Assembly: GCF_009882975.1 (NCBI RefSeq)
Contig: NZ_WTUX01000013.1
Coordinates: 309-53,669, forward strand
DNA length: 53,361 nt
Direction: 5' to 3'
Origin: Maritimibacter harenae
GTDB lineage: Bacteria > Pseudomonadota > Alphaproteobacteria > Rhodobacterales > Rhodobacteraceae
Each line of letters begins with the position of its first letter. Position 1 is the stretch's first letter. A program made the translations under genes and the position numbers. Positions 51,557 to 53,361 of the stretch are shown piece by piece. The notes under the pieces are model-generated. The model ran no database searches, had not been told where the DNA came from, and saw only the letters and a list, made by a program, of their open reading frames with translations.

Positions 51557-52510
51557 CTAGGAATTAGATTGTTGCATGGTGTTCCAGTCCGACATCGGCA
51601 AAGCCCGCACCTGTTCGCGCAACCATGCATGGCCCTTGTCGAGCTGGTGGCGTCTATGCCAGACAAGCAGAATATCCAACCGCTCGGTTTCATAGGGAAG
51701 TTCTAGCCGAACAAGACGTGCCCGGCCTTTCATTGGCGCGACGCCTGGTGTCGGCACGGTGGCGACCAGGCTTGTACCGGGTAGGATTTCAGACAACACC
51801 GAGGTATGCGGCAGCGTGACCGCTATGCGTCGGTTCTGTCCTTCGATACCCAATGCAATGTCGACCGGATGATGTTTGGCGCCAGTCGCTCTGGGCAAGA
51901 CATGCAAGTGACGCTGTTGCATATAGACATCGTAGGGCATCGTTTCGCCATCGGAAAGGCCCAGAGCTTTCGCATGATTTTCGCACATCACGATGGCATA
52001 GCCACAGGCCGCAATCTTCTCTTGCATGAACTTCTCGGGAAGAGTCAGTCGCCCTATAGCGAGGTCGGCATAACCGAATTCAAGCAGCGTTTCGTATTCG
52101 TCCAGCGGCGCCTCCAGCACGCGGATGTCTATGAAGGGGGCTTCCCGTTCGAGTCGCCGCACTAGTTCGGCGATATAGGTCTCTTCGCCTACATCCGTTG
52201 CGAGTATCGTGAAGCGGCGAGGCGTCTCCGTCGGATCGAACCACAAGCCTTGCAGTATAGATTCGGTGATCTCTCTTAGCCCCCGCTGGACCGAAGCTGC
52301 GATGGATTGCGCAAAGAGCGTGGGTTCCATCCCATTGCGCGTGCGGACGAAAAGCTGGTCGTCTAAGGCGTGGCGCAGGCGATTCAGGGCGTTCGATGTC
52401 GCAGGCTGGGTCATGTTCAGTCGCTCCGACGCGATCGATACGCTCCGCTCGCGGTAGATAGCGTCGAACACCTTCAGTAGGTTCAGGTCGAGGCTGTTTA
52501 GGTTCCTCAT
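51557..52510 (-). CDS. LysR-family regulator (NodD/PcpR-like)
   Basis: A 317-residue LysR regulator starting MRNLNSLDLNLLKVFDAIY, with helix-turn-helix ASERLNMTQPATSNALNRLRHALDDQLFVRT and an effector domain of the NodD/PcpR/LinR type (PRRFTILATDVGEETYIAELV). That group usually controls aromatic or flavonoid-like catabolism. It is divergent from the TRAP binding-protein gene and precedes the ThDP enzyme, so it likely controls both. Unlike the two paralogues of region 4, it belongs to a different LysR branch. Confidence 0.9.
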   Translation of the reverse strand: MRNLNSLDLNLLKVFDAIYRERSVSIASERLNMTQPATSNALNRLRHALDDQLFVRTRNGMEPTLFAQSIAASVQRGLREITESILQGLWFDPTETPRRFTILATDVGEETYIAELVRRLEREAPFIDIRVLEAPLDEYETLLEFGYADLAIGRLTLPEKFMQEKIAACGYAIVMCENHAKALGLSDGETMPYDVYMQQRHLHVLPRATGAKHHPVDIALGIEGQNRRIAVTLPHTSVLSEILPGTSLVATVPTPGVAPMKGRARLVRLELPYETERLDILLVWHRRHQLDKGHAWLREQVRALPMSDWNTMQQSNS

Positions 52511-52909
52511 GGCATACCAATATTCACGATGGACATAGTATGCCCATGCTATATCAATTTGATTAAGGCAAGCAATTCCGCATTATTGCAGGGGGAGGAG
52601 CAAGTAAGATGCCTAAGCTTTGAAGCGGACCGGCAAGCAGCATGGGCTTTCTGACCAATTCGCAGGCCGCGTTTGAAGCTTGGAGGACCAGGAACTTGTG
52701 AATCCCGGAAATCGCATTGGCTGGTGGGCACATCTGACAATGCCTCCGGAAACGTGGCACGAGATGCCGCTTCTTCTAGGGGGTAGGCCCTCAGTGTGAA
52801 GTGATTTTCACCCATGCCGGCTGAAGGCCACCCACTGGTCTCCGCCTACACATTGGGCAAGACGAAATCCAAGCCGCCTTCACTGGCGGTCATTAAGGGA
52901 GGAAATCCG
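52511..52909. promoter_or_regulatory. Divergent promoter region, LysR / TRAP binding protein
   Basis: A 399-base gap. The LysR-proximal 60 bases are AT-rich and hold the two palindromes listed below. The remainder up to the dctP ribosome site (GGGAGGAAA at about 52898) shows no gene; short frames in it lack support. Confidence 0.4.
52535..52563. promoter_or_regulatory. LysR operator candidates
   Basis: Two adjacent palindromes 25-53 bases upstream of the LysR start: ATAGTATGCCCATGCTAT at 52535-52552 (seven of eight pairs) and ATCAATTTGAT at 52553-52563 (perfect around a central T). LysR proteins bind such dyads upstream of divergent targets. Confidence 0.5.
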
Positions 52910-53311
52910 ATGAAGTTCTTGAAAGCTGGCGTCGCCACCACGTGTCTTATCAGCTCGCAGGCTGTTGCCGCAGACCTACCGTATTCGCTGCCGTTTAACG
53001 ACGAAAGCCAGTTCACCAAGATTGGCAAGGAATGGGCGGCAGAGGTTGCTGAAGCCACCGATGGCGCGCTGACACTTGAGCCGGTTACGAACGCCGCGCT
53101 CGTGTCGATCCCGGAAACGCTGGATGCTCTTGAAAGCGGTGTCGTACCGGCTGCGATGGGCGTTGCATCGTCGATGGCTGGCATGATACCGGCCTTTGGG
53201 TACCTTGAGCTCAACCTCTCTGTGCCGATCGACAACCCCCCGACTGAAGAAGCGATTGGCGCAGTGTTTCCTGTGAACCGGCATGCAAGATTGACCCCTG
53301 TATTGGGGTAA
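52910..53311 (+). pseudogene. dctP: TRAP binding protein DctP, truncated by insertion element
   Basis: Only the first third of a DctP-type protein. ATG 52910 with GGGAGGAAATCC upstream; signal peptide FLKAGVATTCLISSQAVAA; mature start DLPYSLPFN with QFTKIGKEWAAEVAEATDG typical of a TRAP binding protein. The native frame continues to about 53271 (PPTEEAIGAVF), after which sequence of the IS21-type element adds about 13 foreign residues before TAA at 53309-53311. Normal length is about 340-370 residues. Any dctQM genes must lie beyond the window. Confidence 0.85.
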
Positions 53312-53361
53312 TCGGCGTCCAAAAGTGACCCCCCTGATATTTCTGTTCAGAAGCTTCCTCA
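53272..53361. mobile_element. End of an IS21-family-like insertion element
   Basis: Begins TGTGAACCGGCATGCAAG at the break in the dctP gene. It contains two TGACCCC repeats, GATTGACCCC at 53289-53298 and AAGTGACCCC at 53323-53332, plus GGCGTCCAAAA. Multiple terminal TGACCCC-type repeats are the hallmark of IS21-family ends. The istA/istB genes would lie past the window edge. Confidence 0.75.

Overview
The window is GC-rich DNA that looks like an alphaproteobacterium of the roseobacter/Rhodobacterales type. This is inferred from gene content, not from a marker gene: there are several TRAP transporters, a BkdA1-A2-B-Lpd operon, and SodB and FdxA of the alphaproteobacterial kind. No tRNA, rRNA or CRISPR was seen. 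Both edges carry mobile-element sequence: a decayed IS6-family transposase at 1-697, and at 53272-53361 the end of an IS21-type element that cuts a TRAP binding-protein gene. The whole window reads as a catabolic/transport island.

Region 1 (707-10691): an IclR regulator diverges from a seven- to eight-gene unit for salicylate-like aromatics by the CoA/gentisate route. It holds a flavin hydroxylase, aryl-CoA ligase, TAXI-TRAP transporter, fumarylpyruvate hydrolase, GST-type maleylpyruvate isomerase, gentisate dioxygenase and a degenerate mycothiol-dependent-isomerase-like protein. Region 2 (10716-22123): YciI-like, NTF2-like and GntR genes and a two-subunit molybdenum hydroxylase on the minus strand diverge from a DctPQM transporter. 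An orphan periplasmic-binding-fold protein and a dehydrogenase/FAH/extradiol-dioxygenase operon follow, closed by a strong terminator.

Region 3 (22170-34021, all minus): an Lrp-regulated unit (CocE/NonD hydrolase, FMN 2-hydroxyacid dehydrogenase, DUF2520 protein, ADP-forming acyl-CoA synthetase) sits beside a complete branched-chain 2-oxoacid dehydrogenase operon led by a small ACT-like protein. Together they could take a bound 2-hydroxy acid to an acyl-CoA. Region 4 (34324-44956): two paralogous LysR regulators of equal length enclose a hydantoinase/ketone-carboxylase-like pair (HyuA, and HyuB with an acetone-carboxylase-gamma-like tail) and a TRAP transporter. A beta-keto-acid cleavage enzyme lies just upstream. 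A 12-base motif recurs at three promoters here. I regard this as the best candidate for an undescribed pathway: ketone carboxylation followed by thiolytic-type cleavage.

Region 5 (45046-49672) is a decay zone: an IclR relic fused into the 3' end of fdxA, intact sodB, an iron-sulfur-type regulator, a murB relic with three lesions, and 1.3 kb without a recognisable gene. Region 6 (49673-53361): a ThDP-dependent enzyme and its LysR regulator, divergent from a TRAP binding-protein gene broken by the IS21-type element.
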